Notes under the pieces: model-generated
Seen by the model: only the letters and a program-made list of their open reading frames with translations
Database searches by the model: none
Told to the model about the DNA's origin: nothing
Position numbers and translations under genes: made by a program
Assembly: GCA_020632925.1 (NCBI GenBank)
Contig: JACKER010000014.1
Span: forward strand, 1 to 64,000
Length of the DNA stretch: 64,000 nucleotides
Source of the DNA: Alphaproteobacteria bacterium
GTDB taxonomy: Bacteria > Myxococcota_A > UBA796 > GCA-2862545
Direction of reading: 5' to 3'
In this document: positions 50,300-60,102 of the stretch, piece after piece
How the letters are laid out: every line of letters starts with the position of its first letter
Numbering within the stretch: the stretch's first letter is position 1

Positions 50300-51619
50300 A
50301 TGTGGTGGGTGGCGGTGGCCTTCGCGAACGGGGGGCCCGACAGCTGGATGGGGCCCACTCCCACCGGTGACGCACGTCCCGCGCAGCCCGTGCGCACGGT
50401 GCTCGTCGAGGAGCAGCTGTCCATCACGGTCGGACCGGGGCTCGACGACTACCGGGCCGTCGCGACCTACACCCTGCGCAACGACGGGGAGGCCGAGGTC
50501 GTGCGGTACGCGGTGCCCATCATCGGGACCGAGGCGAGCGACCCCAAGCGGTTGCCGCCCGAGCAGCGGACACACCTGAAGCTCGGTGCCGTCGAGGTGC
50601 CCTGCACGGTGGAGGACCTCGACCACAGCATCGAGCTTCCCGGTGGACCCGCCCGCGAGATGGCGAGCACCTCGGTCGGCAAGGTCTGTCGGGCGGACCT
50701 CACCATCCCCGGACACAGCACGTCGACGCTGGTGTTGACGGTCGACGGGGAGCTGGTCCACGAGTCGTGGTCCACCAGCAAGGACGTGATGCCCGGCGTC
50801 TCCGACCGCGAGCTCGTGTGGATGTTCGCGCCGGCCGGGAGCTGGGCGGGTGGGAGCGCCAAGCTGACCATGGACGTGGACCTGGGGCGCTTCGGGACGC
50901 GGGCGACGGTGAACGGGCCCAAGGGCGCGACGCTGGCCTCGGGGCACGTGAGGCTCGTGGCCGACGCGGTCGACCTGAAGACGCTGCCTCCGCTCGACAT
51001 CGCACTCGCGGTGGAGGACATCGACCGCCAGGAGCAGCTCGTCGCCATCGCGCGAGGCCCCATGTGGCGTCCGGCGAGCGCGACCGCGTCTTCGACGCTC
51101 GCGGGGCAGGGCAAGGTCACCTACGCCGCCGACCACCTGATCGACGGGGACCCGAAGACCGCCTGGTGCGAAGGGGTCGACGGGGACGGCGTCGGGCAGA
51201 CGCTGGAGCTGCGGTGGAAGGCGCCGCCTGAGCAGCTCCCGGTCTACTTCCGGCCCGACAGCTGCGTCCTCGCGGTGGGGGTGTTGCCCGGCTACGCGAG
51301 CTCGCGCAGCGCCTGGACCAACAACGCTCGGGCGGCGGAGCTGACGCTGCGGCCGTGCGAGGGCGAGGGGTCGGTGCGCCTCCCCCTGAAGCCGGCGGCC
51401 GACCCGCTGGGAGCGATGGAGCTCCACTCGGTGGGGGAGCTGATCCGCGACCGCACACCGGAGGAGCAGTCGCTGCTCGGGCCCGTGTTCGGGAGCTGGC
51501 TGGCGACGCCCTCGAAGGGGGCCTGCCTGCGGATCGAGGTCAGCCAGGTGCTGGCGGGGGCGAAGTACCAGGACCTGTGCCTGTCGGAGCTCGCCATCTT
51601 CCCGAGCTGCGGTGGCTGA
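50300..51619 (+). CDS. Secreted protein with discoidin-like (NADase-type glycan-binding) domain
   Basis: 439 residues from ATG 50300 (GGAGGGGGC upstream); signal peptide MWWVAVAFANGGP. First half: beta-rich domain (QLSITVGPGLDDYRAVATYT, LRNDGEAEVVRYAVPIIG) with a Cys pair. Second half (about residues 255-439): RPASATASSTLAGQGKVTYA, LIDGDPKTAWCEGVDGDGVG, LELRW, then VGVLPGYASSRSAWTNNARA; the 'LIDGDPKTAWCEGxxGDGxG' signature is typical of galactose-binding-like domains annotated as NADase-type glycan-binding. Predicted surface carbohydrate binder. The next gene begins inside its last codons. Confidence 0.8.
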   Translation: MWWVAVAFANGGPDSWMGPTPTGDARPAQPVRTVLVEEQLSITVGPGLDDYRAVATYTLRNDGEAEVVRYAVPIIGTEASDPKRLPPEQRTHLKLGAVEVPCTVEDLDHSIELPGGPAREMASTSVGKVCRADLTIPGHSTSTLVLTVDGELVHESWSTSKDVMPGVSDRELVWMFAPAGSWAGGSAKLTMDVDLGRFGTRATVNGPKGATLASGHVRLVADAVDLKTLPPLDIALAVEDIDRQEQLVAIARGPMWRPASATASSTLAGQGKVTYAADHLIDGDPKTAWCEGVDGDGVGQTLELRWKAPPEQLPVYFRPDSCVLAVGVLPGYASSRSAWTNNARAAELTLRPCEGEGSVRLPLKPAADPLGAMELHSVGELIRDRTPEEQSLLGPVFGSWLATPSKGACLRIEVSQVLAGAKYQDLCLSELAIFPSCGG

Positions 51620-52319
51620 TCTCGCGCTGGTCGGACCGGCGGAGGCCCACGCCGGCGACGTCGTGGAGCTGGTCGCTTCGGCGCCGGCCACCTGGTGGCG
51701 GCGGGTCACGGAGGCGCTCGACTACGACAACGTCGCGGCCTGCGGTGGGGTGAATGCCGGGTGTGTGCAGCCGCTGGTGTTCCGCTGGGAACGGTTGCCC
51801 GACCGCGGCGCGAGCCTGTCGGTGGTCGCCGAGGAGGGGACGTGGCGCTTCGCCGCCACCGATGGTTCGGCGCCCGTCGACGTGGGCCTGGAGCTGGTCG
51901 TGCGTCGTGACGACACCTACGTCGGCTACCTCACGGAGCTCCTCGGGACGCCGTTCGCCCTGGTGCCCGCACGGCTCCCTGACGGTCACCAGACAGACCT
52001 TCGGCTGGCAGCGGACTGCGTCGCGGTGCTGATCTACGGCCGGCGGCGGCTCGGGGAGGACGTGCCCTATGTCTCGCCGGCGGGGGTGCGGCGCTGGCTG
52101 GTGGCGGCGGAGGGGCCCGCGCGTCGCGGCGACGTGCTCCACTTCGGCTTCCAGACCGCCGTGCTGTCCGAGGACCACGAACCCGTCGGTGTGATCGACC
52201 CGGGGGACGTCGTATTGCAGGCGTTCCACGGGCGCGTGGAGGAGCGTCCCCTGCGCGACCTTCCCTACGCGGGTCTGCCCTTCGACCACCTGCGCTGGCG
52301 CGCGGACGCGCCTCGGTGA
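51612..52319 (+). CDS. Unknown protein coupled to the glycan-binding protein
   Basis: 235 residues from GTG 51612, overlapping the previous stop by 8 bases. No obvious signal peptide at this start. N-terminal beta-rich part (LVGPAEAHAGDVVELVASAP), then TPFALVPARLPDGHQTDLRL, AADCVAVLIYGRRRLGEDVP, RGDVLHFGFQTAVLSEDHEP and GDVVLQAFHGRVEERPL. The ADC...GDVLHFG...H sequence order recalls NlpC/P60-like or DUF1175-like cysteine peptidases (Cys, then His after a GD turn), but I cannot assign it firmly. Translational coupling suggests joint function with the glycan-binding protein, for example in cell-wall or capsule turnover. Confidence 0.6.
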   Translation: MADLALVGPAEAHAGDVVELVASAPATWWRRVTEALDYDNVAACGGVNAGCVQPLVFRWERLPDRGASLSVVAEEGTWRFAATDGSAPVDVGLELVVRRDDTYVGYLTELLGTPFALVPARLPDGHQTDLRLAADCVAVLIYGRRRLGEDVPYVSPAGVRRWLVAAEGPARRGDVLHFGFQTAVLSEDHEPVGVIDPGDVVLQAFHGRVEERPLRDLPYAGLPFDHLRWRADAPR

Positions 52320-52364
52320 CAGGTTCTGCAGTGGTGAGCAGTAAAGCCGAACGCCGAACCCGAC

Positions 52365-52985
52365 CTACCGCTCCTGGGCGCCCTTCCCCTCGAGGATCTT
52401 CGGGCGGGCCTTCTCGATCCGGCGGCGGCGGGTGTCCGAGGACTTCGCGCCCGACAGCAGGATGACGTAGCTGCGCTGACGGCCCGGGGTGAGCGCCTGG
52501 AACGCGACCGCGAGCTCCGGGTCCGCGCCCAGCGCCTCCTCCAGCTCCTCTGGCAGCTCGAGCTCGGTCTCCACCTTCGGCGGCAAGCGCCCCGCCTCCG
52601 CGTGGTCCATCGCCTCCCGCAACATCGCGCGGAGCGTTCCCTCCAACCGGGTCACGTCCTCGAGGGAGGTGAACTTCATGGAGTCGGGGTTCTGGGTGTT
52701 CGGGCCTTGCTTCTCCAGCACGCCCTCGGGATCGGACAGCAGCGCCGCGTGGAAGAAGTTCAGTCGGAACTCCCCGCGAAGCGCGCCGATGAGGACCACG
52801 TTCCGCCCGGCGTGGGCGTAGCAGGGGTGGCCCCACTTCACGGCCTCGGACATGCCCGTGTCGAGGCAGATCCTGCGCAGAGCCGCCAGGCCCGACGCCC
52901 ACCGGAGCGCCGAACACTCGGGGGTGTCGAAGCGCTCGCAGCGGCCGCAGCCGTGCGCGAAGAAATCCTCGATCTCAGTGATCAT
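52365..52985 (-). CDS. YdeI/OmpD-associated family protein (DUF1801-like)
   Basis: 206 residues. The N-terminal segment includes a Cys/His cluster (FFAHGCGRCERFDTPECSAL) followed by the YdeI-type domain: LDTGMSEAVKWGHPCYAHAG, NVVLIGALRGEFRLNFFHAA, LLSDPEGVLEKQGPNTQNPD. The C-terminal YdeI helix pair is ELPEELEEALGADPELAVAF, LTPGRQRSYVILLSGAKSSD, TRRRRIEKARPKILEGKG. Family proteins are small cytoplasmic proteins with a frataxin-like fold and no settled function. Monocistronic by appearance. Confidence 0.85.
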   Translation of the reverse strand: MITEIEDFFAHGCGRCERFDTPECSALRWASGLAALRRICLDTGMSEAVKWGHPCYAHAGRNVVLIGALRGEFRLNFFHAALLSDPEGVLEKQGPNTQNPDSMKFTSLEDVTRLEGTLRAMLREAMDHAEAGRLPPKVETELELPEELEEALGADPELAVAFQALTPGRQRSYVILLSGAKSSDTRRRRIEKARPKILEGKGAQER

Positions 52986-53036
52986 CGCCAGGGCACACCT
53001 CGTCGGGTCACGGGGTATTCGCCCACCGGGTCCGCG

Positions 53037-53603
53037 TCACGGTCCCGTTGGAGACACGGATCGCGTGGCGGTCATGGCGCCGAGGAACAGGACCGGGAAC
53101 GCGCCGAGCGGGCCGAGGAGCCCCCCGATGACGACGGCGAGCACCGCCCGCACCGCGGGTGAGCCTCCCCGCCGACGCAGCAGGATCCAGAGGGGGGTGA
53201 AGACGGTCGCAGGGAGCGAGAGGCAGCCCATCGCCAGGAACCAGGAGAAGACCACGATCTCGACGTGCGGCGCGAGGAGCGAGGGCAGGGCTGCGATCGG
53301 CGCGAGCAGCATCGAGACGGGGAGGCCGAGCAAGAGGAGGAGCGGGCGCGCGTGCCGGAGCGCGAGGACCGTGGTGGCGCGCAGACTCCAGCCGAGCAGG
53401 CCCCCCACCACGGCGACCAGGCACATCTGCACCGCGACCACCCCGACGAACATCGGCAACCAGCGGAGCCCTTCGGTCGCCATGAGCAACAAGCCCCACC
53501 CCCAGAACGCGGCGGTCGCGGATCCGACGAGCAGGACGCTGTCCATCGCCCACTCCATCGTCCACGACGACACGGTGCCGAGGACGGGGGCGGGACGCTC
53601 CAT
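53037..53603 (-). CDS. Small integral membrane protein
   Basis: 188 residues from ATG 53603, one base after the stop of the peptidase gene, so translationally linked. Four to five hydrophobic helices (SVLLVGSATAAFWGWGLLLM, FVGVVAVQMCLVAVVGGLLG, LLLLLGLPVSMLLAPIAALP, IVVFSWFLAMGCLSLPATVF, AVLAVVIGGLLGPLGAFPVL). No motif recognised. Last gene of the unit 55520 to 53037. Confidence 0.6.
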   Translation of the reverse strand: MERPAPVLGTVSSWTMEWAMDSVLLVGSATAAFWGWGLLLMATEGLRWLPMFVGVVAVQMCLVAVVGGLLGWSLRATTVLALRHARPLLLLLGLPVSMLLAPIAALPSLLAPHVEIVVFSWFLAMGCLSLPATVFTPLWILLRRRGGSPAVRAVLAVVIGGLLGPLGAFPVLFLGAMTATRSVSPTGP

Positions 53604-53604
53604 G

Positions 53605-54966
53605 TCAGCCCGCGACCAGGCCGTCGACGAGATCGGCCAGCGCGCGCAGTCCCCAGCGGAAGCCCTCGACCGGGATGCGCTCGTCGTTGCCGTGGAACAT
53701 CGCCGAGAACGCCACGCCCTCGGGCAGCTTGACGGGCGAGAAGCCCCAGCACTTCGCGCCGATCGAGGACCAGGCCTTCGCGTCGGTGAAGCCCGGGATC
53801 ATCGTGCGGACCATGATGCCGTCGGGGTCGTGGCGCCCGAGCACCTCGCGGATGCGGTGCTGCATGGGGTCGTCCCAGGAGGTCTGCGTGGCCTCCATCG
53901 AGCGATCCACGTGGATCTCGATGTCGTCGCCGACGACGGCGCGCACCTCGCGCACGAAGTCGTCCGCGGTTTGTCCGGGGAGCAGGCGCCCGTCGACCTG
54001 CAGGCTCGCCTCCGCGGGCACCTGGTTCACCTTCTGGCCGGCGCGCAGCATCGTCGGGTTCGCGGTGTTGTGCAGCGCCGCGTCGAAGGTGGCCGCCAGG
54101 TTCGGCTCGGGGAACACGTGATCGAGCAGGTGGTCGCAGAGCAGCGGGTTGAGGAGCCCTCGCAGCACCCAGCTGTTCGGGGCCTTGTTGTGCTCCGCCA
54201 GCGTCCGCACCTGGCCCTCGACCACGGGCGTGACGTGCACCGGCAGCCGCTTCTCCGCGAGGCGAGCCGCGGCCCGCGCGAGCTTGGGGATGGGGTTGTC
54301 CTTGTTCGGGAGCGACCCGTGCCCCGGCGTGCCGCGCGCGGTCAGCGTCAGCCAGCAGATGCCCTTCTCCGCCACCTGCACCGGATAGAAGCGCTTGCCG
54401 CCGCTGTGCAGCGTGAAGCCGCCGATCTCGGAGATGGCGTACTCGCTGCGGACCAGATCCGGGTGGTTGCGCGCGAGCCAGAGGCTGCCCTGCTCGCAGC
54501 CGGCCTCCTCGTCGGCGACGCCAGCGAAGATCAGGTCCCGCTTGAGCCTCGCCCCCTTGCGCGCGAGCAGCAGCGTCACCACCGCGCTCATCGCCACCAT
54601 GTTCAGCATGTCGATCGTGCCGCGGCCCCAGAGCCAGCCGTCGTGCACCTCGGCCGCGAACGGGTCCTGCTTCCAGGTCGCCCGGTCCGCCGGGACCACG
54701 TCGAGGTGCCCCGAGAGCAGGATCGGATCGCCCCCCGTGCCGTCCCCAAAGACCCGCACGACCACGTTGCCCCGGCCCGGCGCCGACTCCAGCACGGTCG
54801 GCTCGAGGCCGGCGGCGCGGAAGCGCTCGGCCAGCAGGCTCGCCGCGTCCACCTCGCGGATCTCCACGTCCGGCGCGTTCACCGTCCGCAGCCGGATCAG
54901 GGACACGAACAGGTCGAGCGCCTCCTCCTCGGCCTTCCCCCAGTCGACGTCGTGGAGGATCTTCAT
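53605..54966 (-). CDS. M20-family metallopeptidase (ArgE/DapE/carboxypeptidase type)
   Basis: 453 residues from ATG 54966, overlapping the preceding stop (TGATG). Metal-binding pattern of dizinc M20 enzymes: ILLSGHLDVVPADRATWKQD (His, Asp), WGRGTIDMLNMV (bridging Asp), FAGVADEEAGCEQGS (catalytic Glu and ligand Glu), and near the end FHGNDERIPVEGFRWG (His). The lid domain carries GTPGHGSLPNKDNPIPK. Predicted cytoplasmic hydrolysis of an acylated amino acid or small peptide; the substrate cannot be read from sequence. There is no signal peptide. Confidence 0.92.
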   Translation of the reverse strand: MKILHDVDWGKAEEEALDLFVSLIRLRTVNAPDVEIREVDAASLLAERFRAAGLEPTVLESAPGRGNVVVRVFGDGTGGDPILLSGHLDVVPADRATWKQDPFAAEVHDGWLWGRGTIDMLNMVAMSAVVTLLLARKGARLKRDLIFAGVADEEAGCEQGSLWLARNHPDLVRSEYAISEIGGFTLHSGGKRFYPVQVAEKGICWLTLTARGTPGHGSLPNKDNPIPKLARAAARLAEKRLPVHVTPVVEGQVRTLAEHNKAPNSWVLRGLLNPLLCDHLLDHVFPEPNLAATFDAALHNTANPTMLRAGQKVNQVPAEASLQVDGRLLPGQTADDFVREVRAVVGDDIEIHVDRSMEATQTSWDDPMQHRIREVLGRHDPDGIMVRTMIPGFTDAKAWSSIGAKCWGFSPVKLPEGVAFSAMFHGNDERIPVEGFRWGLRALADLVDGLVAG

Positions 54967-55520
54967 CACAGATCCCAGGTGCACGTGCCGTTGCCGTACC
55001 CGCCGCCGACATGCAGCACGACCGTGCGAGGGGAGGGGACGGTCCGCTCGAAGCGGGCGATCCACAGCTCGGACCACTGGTCGTGCTGGACATAGAGCGT
55101 GTCGTGCAGCGGGCTCGGCTTGCGGACCTGCTCGACCGCGACCAGCGGCTGATCGACGCCATCGGCCTCGCACCGGAGGTTCCAGCGGTCGTCGCCCGGC
55201 CCGAACCGGCGGCCGTTGTCGAAGCCCGAGTCCGCGGCGAACACGATCTCCACGTACGCAGCGCCGTCCCGCTCCATGCGCTCGACGAACGCCCGGTGGT
55301 TCTCCTCGCTGGGGTCGAGGAGACGGCGGCGCTCCTGTGCGAGGAGCGTGCGGAACGCTGGCTCGAGCAGGGTCGCGCGCATCATCAGCGCGGTCCCGAA
55401 GTCGTGGTAGAGCACGAGCTTGCGGGTCCACTCGCGGTGCGCGCGGAGGTACGTCTTGCGCCCGGAGACCCCGAGGCACATCAGGGCCGCGCCGGACAGC
55501 AGCAGGGTTCGGCGATTCAC
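54966..55520 (-). CDS. Exported hypothetical protein upstream of the M20 peptidase
   Basis: 184 residues from GTG 55520. The N-terminus VNRRTLLLSGAALMCLGVSG is a signal or anchor of the twin-positive type. The body includes HDFGTALMMRATLLEPAFRT, FVERMERDGAAYVEIVFAAD, DDRWNLRCEADGVDQPLVAV and a beta-rich end, FERTVPSPRTVVLHVGGGYG. No family recognised. Its stop overlaps the start of the peptidase gene, so the two are translationally coupled. Confidence 0.65.
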   Translation of the reverse strand: MNRRTLLLSGAALMCLGVSGRKTYLRAHREWTRKLVLYHDFGTALMMRATLLEPAFRTLLAQERRRLLDPSEENHRAFVERMERDGAAYVEIVFAADSGFDNGRRFGPGDDRWNLRCEADGVDQPLVAVEQVRKPSPLHDTLYVQHDQWSELWIARFERTVPSPRTVVLHVGGGYGNGTCTWDL

Positions 55521-55589
55521 GGCGCGCAGTATCGCACGGTGGTGGCGGATCGGGACGGGGGAGGGCATGAAGGCGTCCGGGGGTGCATC

Positions 55590-57065
55590 GTGCGTGCATG
55601 GATGTCGCTGGCGCTGCTGGTCGCTTGCTCGGGTTCGACGACGGACGAGACGGACACGGACGCGGACACCGCGGACGCGGACACGGACAGCGACGCGGAC
55701 AGCGACACCGATACGGACACCGACACAGACAGCGACGCGGACACGGACACCGGGACGACCCAGTCCGTCACCGACGTGTCGGCGCGGCTGCACCCGAACA
55801 TGGGCAGCCTGTTCTACGTGAGCTGGACGCAGTCGGAGCCGGGCGACGCCCACGTCGAGGTGAGCTTCGATCCGGGGGTCTGGGAGTCGACGCCGACCCA
55901 CGCCTGGGACGCTGGCACCAACGAGCAGATCGTCGTGGGCGTGCCGTTCGGGACGACGGCGGAGTGGCGTCTGGTGGTGGACGGGGCCAACCCGATCGAC
56001 GGGGACCCGATCACGACGGATCCCGTGCCGGCCGGCCTTCCGCTCGGAACCGTGACCGTCTCCGATCCCGGCGCCTGGGATGCAGACCACAAGTACCTCC
56101 TGACCAGCATCAACGCGGATGCGGGCGGCTGGCGCTCGGGCCACTACTGGACCTTCATCGTGGACCGCGACGGTCGCCCGGTGTGGGCGGTCTCGAACGG
56201 CCGCAACCTGTGGACGCTGTTCGCGCAGGTCTCGGTCACCGGCGACTACCTGCTGTGGGACGAGAGCGGCGTGAACAACTTCCCGCCGGTCGACGACACG
56301 AAGGTGCACTACGCCTGGCTGGACGAGGAGTTCGACGTCCGCATCGCGGTCGGCCTGCACCACGCGTTCGTGCAGCTCCCCGACGGCACGCTGGCCTGGG
56401 GCAGCCAGCACGCGCGCCCCGGTCGCGAGGAGCTGATGGTCATGGGGCCGACCGAGACGGAGCCCACGGTGCTCTGGACCTGCCGGGACGGCCTGCCCGG
56501 CATCGTCAACGACCAGTACTGCATCTCGAACGGCCTGTTCTACAACGCCGCCACCGACACGTTCCTGTACAGCCACTACACGAACGAGACGCTGGTGGAG
56601 ATCGACCACGCGACGGGCCAGACCCTGTGGTACGCGGGCGACACGGGCGGCGGGTACGCGTTCGATCCGCCGGACTCGAAGTTCAACTGGCAGCACGGCA
56701 TCTCGTACACGGACGCCGGAACGCTCCTGGTCTCCTCGGAGAACCGGGTGCCAGGTGGCTCCGGGCAGAGCACGTTCCTGCTCGAGTACGACGTGGACCA
56801 CACGAACCGGGTGCTGCACGCGGTCTGGGCGAACGACGCCCACGCTCACGCGGACACGAACGGCCAGGCCTGGCGGCTCGACAACGGCCACACGCTCCAC
56901 CTCGTGGGCTCGGCCTCGGTGGCGCGCGAGGTGGACGGTGCCGGCGATGATGTCTGGCGCATGGAGTGGGGCGGCGGTCGTGTGTGCAACGACCCCGACT
57001 CCTGCCTGCTGATCGGCCACGGCCAGTTCATCGGCGACCTGTACGCGCTGACCAAGCCTCTCTAG
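55590..57065 (+). CDS. Arylsulfotransferase (ASST)-like lipoprotein
   Basis: 491 residues from GTG 55590 (ATG 55602 possible). VRAWMSLALLVACSGSTTDE has lipobox LVAC; it is followed by a 40-residue Asp/Thr/Ala/Ser low-complexity linker and then an Ig-like strand region (SVTDVSARLHPNMGSLFYVS). From about residue 160 there is a six-bladed ASST-type propeller: TFIVDRDGRPVWAVSNGRNL, HHAFVQLPDGTLAWGSQHAR, LVEIDHATGQTLWYAGDTGG, FNWQHGISYTDAGTLLVSSE, WRLDNGHTLHLVGSASVARE. In ASST a His near QHG/HHA motifs carries the sulfate group; candidates are present. Predicted outer-surface or periplasmic sulfotransferase or binding protein. Confidence 0.85.
   Translation: MRAWMSLALLVACSGSTTDETDTDADTADADTDSDADSDTDTDTDTDSDADTDTGTTQSVTDVSARLHPNMGSLFYVSWTQSEPGDAHVEVSFDPGVWESTPTHAWDAGTNEQIVVGVPFGTTAEWRLVVDGANPIDGDPITTDPVPAGLPLGTVTVSDPGAWDADHKYLLTSINADAGGWRSGHYWTFIVDRDGRPVWAVSNGRNLWTLFAQVSVTGDYLLWDESGVNNFPPVDDTKVHYAWLDEEFDVRIAVGLHHAFVQLPDGTLAWGSQHARPGREELMVMGPTETEPTVLWTCRDGLPGIVNDQYCISNGLFYNAATDTFLYSHYTNETLVEIDHATGQTLWYAGDTGGGYAFDPPDSKFNWQHGISYTDAGTLLVSSENRVPGGSGQSTFLLEYDVDHTNRVLHAVWANDAHAHADTNGQAWRLDNGHTLHLVGSASVAREVDGAGDDVWRMEWGGGRVCNDPDSCLLIGHGQFIGDLYALTKPL
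55646..55757 (+). repeat. Hexamer repeat encoding an Asp-rich linker
   Basis: GACACG/GACGCG/GACAGC-type hexamers encoding DTDADTADADTDSDADSDTD and continuing for about 17 more residues. Such Asp/Thr linkers after a lipobox are common in Myxococcota surface lipoproteins. Confidence 0.85.
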
Positions 57066-57071
57066 GCAGTA

Positions 57072-57088
57072 GGGGGGCTCTGCCCCCC
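57072..57088 (+). terminator. Hairpin after the ASST-like gene
   Basis: GGGGGGC - TCT - GCCCCCC, 7-base perfect stem, 7 bases after the stop at 57065. No T-run follows; in this GC-rich genome it may still act as a terminator or 3' stabiliser. Confidence 0.5.
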
Positions 57089-57180
57089 TCGCCACCCCCC
57101 GCCCTCCGGGTGGCCCTCGGCGCTCCGCTGAGCGTCCGACCTCCTCGTGGACTACACTCGCCGTCCACGTGGGGGGCGGG

Positions 57181-57387
57181 ATGCGTTCGTCGGACGAGAC
57201 CAAGCTTCGTGTCGAGAAGGTGCTCCTCGAGGGGATCGAGCACGCGGTCGCCAAGGTGAGCGCGGACCAGGATCCCGAGACCTGGGCGCGGGCGGCGGCC
57301 GACCTCGGGCTCGCCTACCGCGCGATCACGCACTACGACGACGCCCCCATCGGAATCGGAACGTCGGCGCCCGCCAGGAAGGCCTGA
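57181..57387 (+). CDS. Short hypothetical protein
   Basis: 68 residues from ATG 57181 (a GTG twelve bases earlier is possible), MRSSDETKLRVEKVLLEGIE then HAVAKVSADQDPETWARAAA. Amphipathic helices, no signal peptide. TACACT at 57152-57157 could be a -10 element. Codon use resembles the neighbours, but shortness leaves doubt. It ends against the convergent gene at 57388. Confidence 0.5.
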   Translation: MRSSDETKLRVEKVLLEGIEHAVAKVSADQDPETWARAAADLGLAYRAITHYDDAPIGIGTSAPARKA

Positions 57388-57924
57388 TCAGCGGAGATAG
57401 AACCGGATCAGCCCCGTGGCGGCGAGCGTCGGCACGATCGGCGGACCGAACAGGGTGGAGACCGTGCCCTCCGCACCGAGTGCGACGGTGGGTCCCAGCA
57501 TCAGCTCCTGACCGGCGCCCGCTGCGACGTCGAGGCCCCAACCCTCGTCGAGCGTCACCTCGAGGTCGTGGGAGGACTGGCGATGGGCATATCCGGGGCC
57601 GGCGGCCGCGCGCAGCCACGTGCCGCCGCGCGACCAGGGGAACCACGCGAGCCCGACTCGGGCGCTCCCGGTCCACACCCGAGCGCTGCTCTCGACGATC
57701 CCCCTTCCCGACTCCGTTCGACCCAGGCCGACGACCTCGAGCTCCGCGAGCAGGTGAGGGCCGACGGTCCGCCCCGCTCGAACCGGGGACACGACGCCCA
57801 GCCATCCGCCCCACGGCTGAACCGTCGGCGGAGCCCCGAAGCCGCCGCCCGCACCCACCACCCACGTGGACTCCGCGCGCGGCGCCGCCCACGCCGAGAG
57901 AGCCCACACCAGTGACATCGTCAA
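57388..57924 (-). CDS. Probable outer-membrane beta-barrel protein
   Basis: 178 residues. TTG 57924 is preferred because GAGGTGG lies at suitable spacing; ATG 57918 is two codons inside. The signal peptide is LTMSLVWALSAWAAPRAE. The mature protein is glycine- and aromatic-rich with alternating strands: WVVGAGGGFGAPPTVQPWGG, PHLLAELEVVGLGRTESGRG, ARVGLAWFPWSRGGTWLRAA, LDVAAGAGQELMLGPTVALG, ending in LIRFYLR. The pattern suits an eight-strand barrel. Family not recognised. Confidence 0.65.
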   Translation of the reverse strand: MTMSLVWALSAWAAPRAESTWVVGAGGGFGAPPTVQPWGGWLGVVSPVRAGRTVGPHLLAELEVVGLGRTESGRGIVESSARVWTGSARVGLAWFPWSRGGTWLRAAAGPGYAHRQSSHDLEVTLDEGWGLDVAAGAGQELMLGPTVALGAEGTVSTLFGPPIVPTLAATGLIRFYLR

Positions 57925-58003
57925 TGGACACCACCTCACCGTGCCGATCCCATTCTACGGCAAGCGGGGCCATGAGCGCCGCCGGGTAGGATCGGTGAAG
58001 GGA

Positions 58004-58549
58004 TCACACGAGGTCGGCGCGACCCACGATCGCGTCGAGGAGCAGCCCCTCGGCGGCCAGGCGCTCCGCGGCACCCTCCTGGCGGTCGACGATGGTGAGG
58101 CACTGGACCACGTCGAGCCCCGCCTCTCGCGCGGCGGCGACGGCGTCGAGCAGCGAGCCGCCCGTGGTCGTCGTGTCCTCCACGACGCAGACCTTCGCGC
58201 CCGCGCCGAGGTTGGCGAGCCCCTCGACGCGCTGGCCCGCTCCGTGCCCCTTGGGCTGCTTGCGCACGAGGAAGGCGTGGACCGGGCGACCCAGCACCGC
58301 CTCCGACCACGCGCCGGCCGCGCAGGCGATCGGATCCGCGCCCAGCGTCATCCCACCCACGCCCACCACGTCGGGCCGGAGCCGCTCGAGCACGAGCCGG
58401 GCGACGAGCGCCGAGCCCCGGGCGTGCAGCGTCGTCTGCCGGGCGTCGACGTACAGGTCCGAGGTCTTGCCGCTCGCGAGCACGAAGTGCCCCGTCCGCA
58501 CCGACTTCTCCCTCAGGATCGCGATCAGCTCCGCGCGCGCCTCGGACAT
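58004..58549 (-). CDS. pyrE: Orotate phosphoribosyltransferase
   Basis: 181 residues. Converts orotate and PRPP to OMP in de novo pyrimidine synthesis. Features: FVLASGKTSDLYVDARQTTL (SGxxSxxYxD, typical of PyrE), LRPDVVGVGGMTLGADPIAC, the flexible catalytic loop VRKQPKGHGAGQRVEGL (Lys, His) and the PRPP motif VCVVEDTTTTGGSLLDAVAA. Length matches the family. The divergent gene guaB starts 74 bases away; a shared control region for pyrimidine and guanine synthesis is possible but unproven. Confidence 0.95.
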   Translation of the reverse strand: MSEARAELIAILREKSVRTGHFVLASGKTSDLYVDARQTTLHARGSALVARLVLERLRPDVVGVGGMTLGADPIACAAGAWSEAVLGRPVHAFLVRKQPKGHGAGQRVEGLANLGAGAKVCVVEDTTTTGGSLLDAVAAAREAGLDVVQCLTIVDRQEGAAERLAAEGLLLDAIVGRADLV

Positions 58550-58623
58550 GGCTCCTCCGTGGGGCGCAGGATAATCCGACCCCCCGGAAGGGACAGCGAG
58601 CCCCCGGGTGCAGGGGGTGCTCC

Positions 58624-60098
<1,475 letters not shown>

Positions 60099-60102
<4 letters not shown>

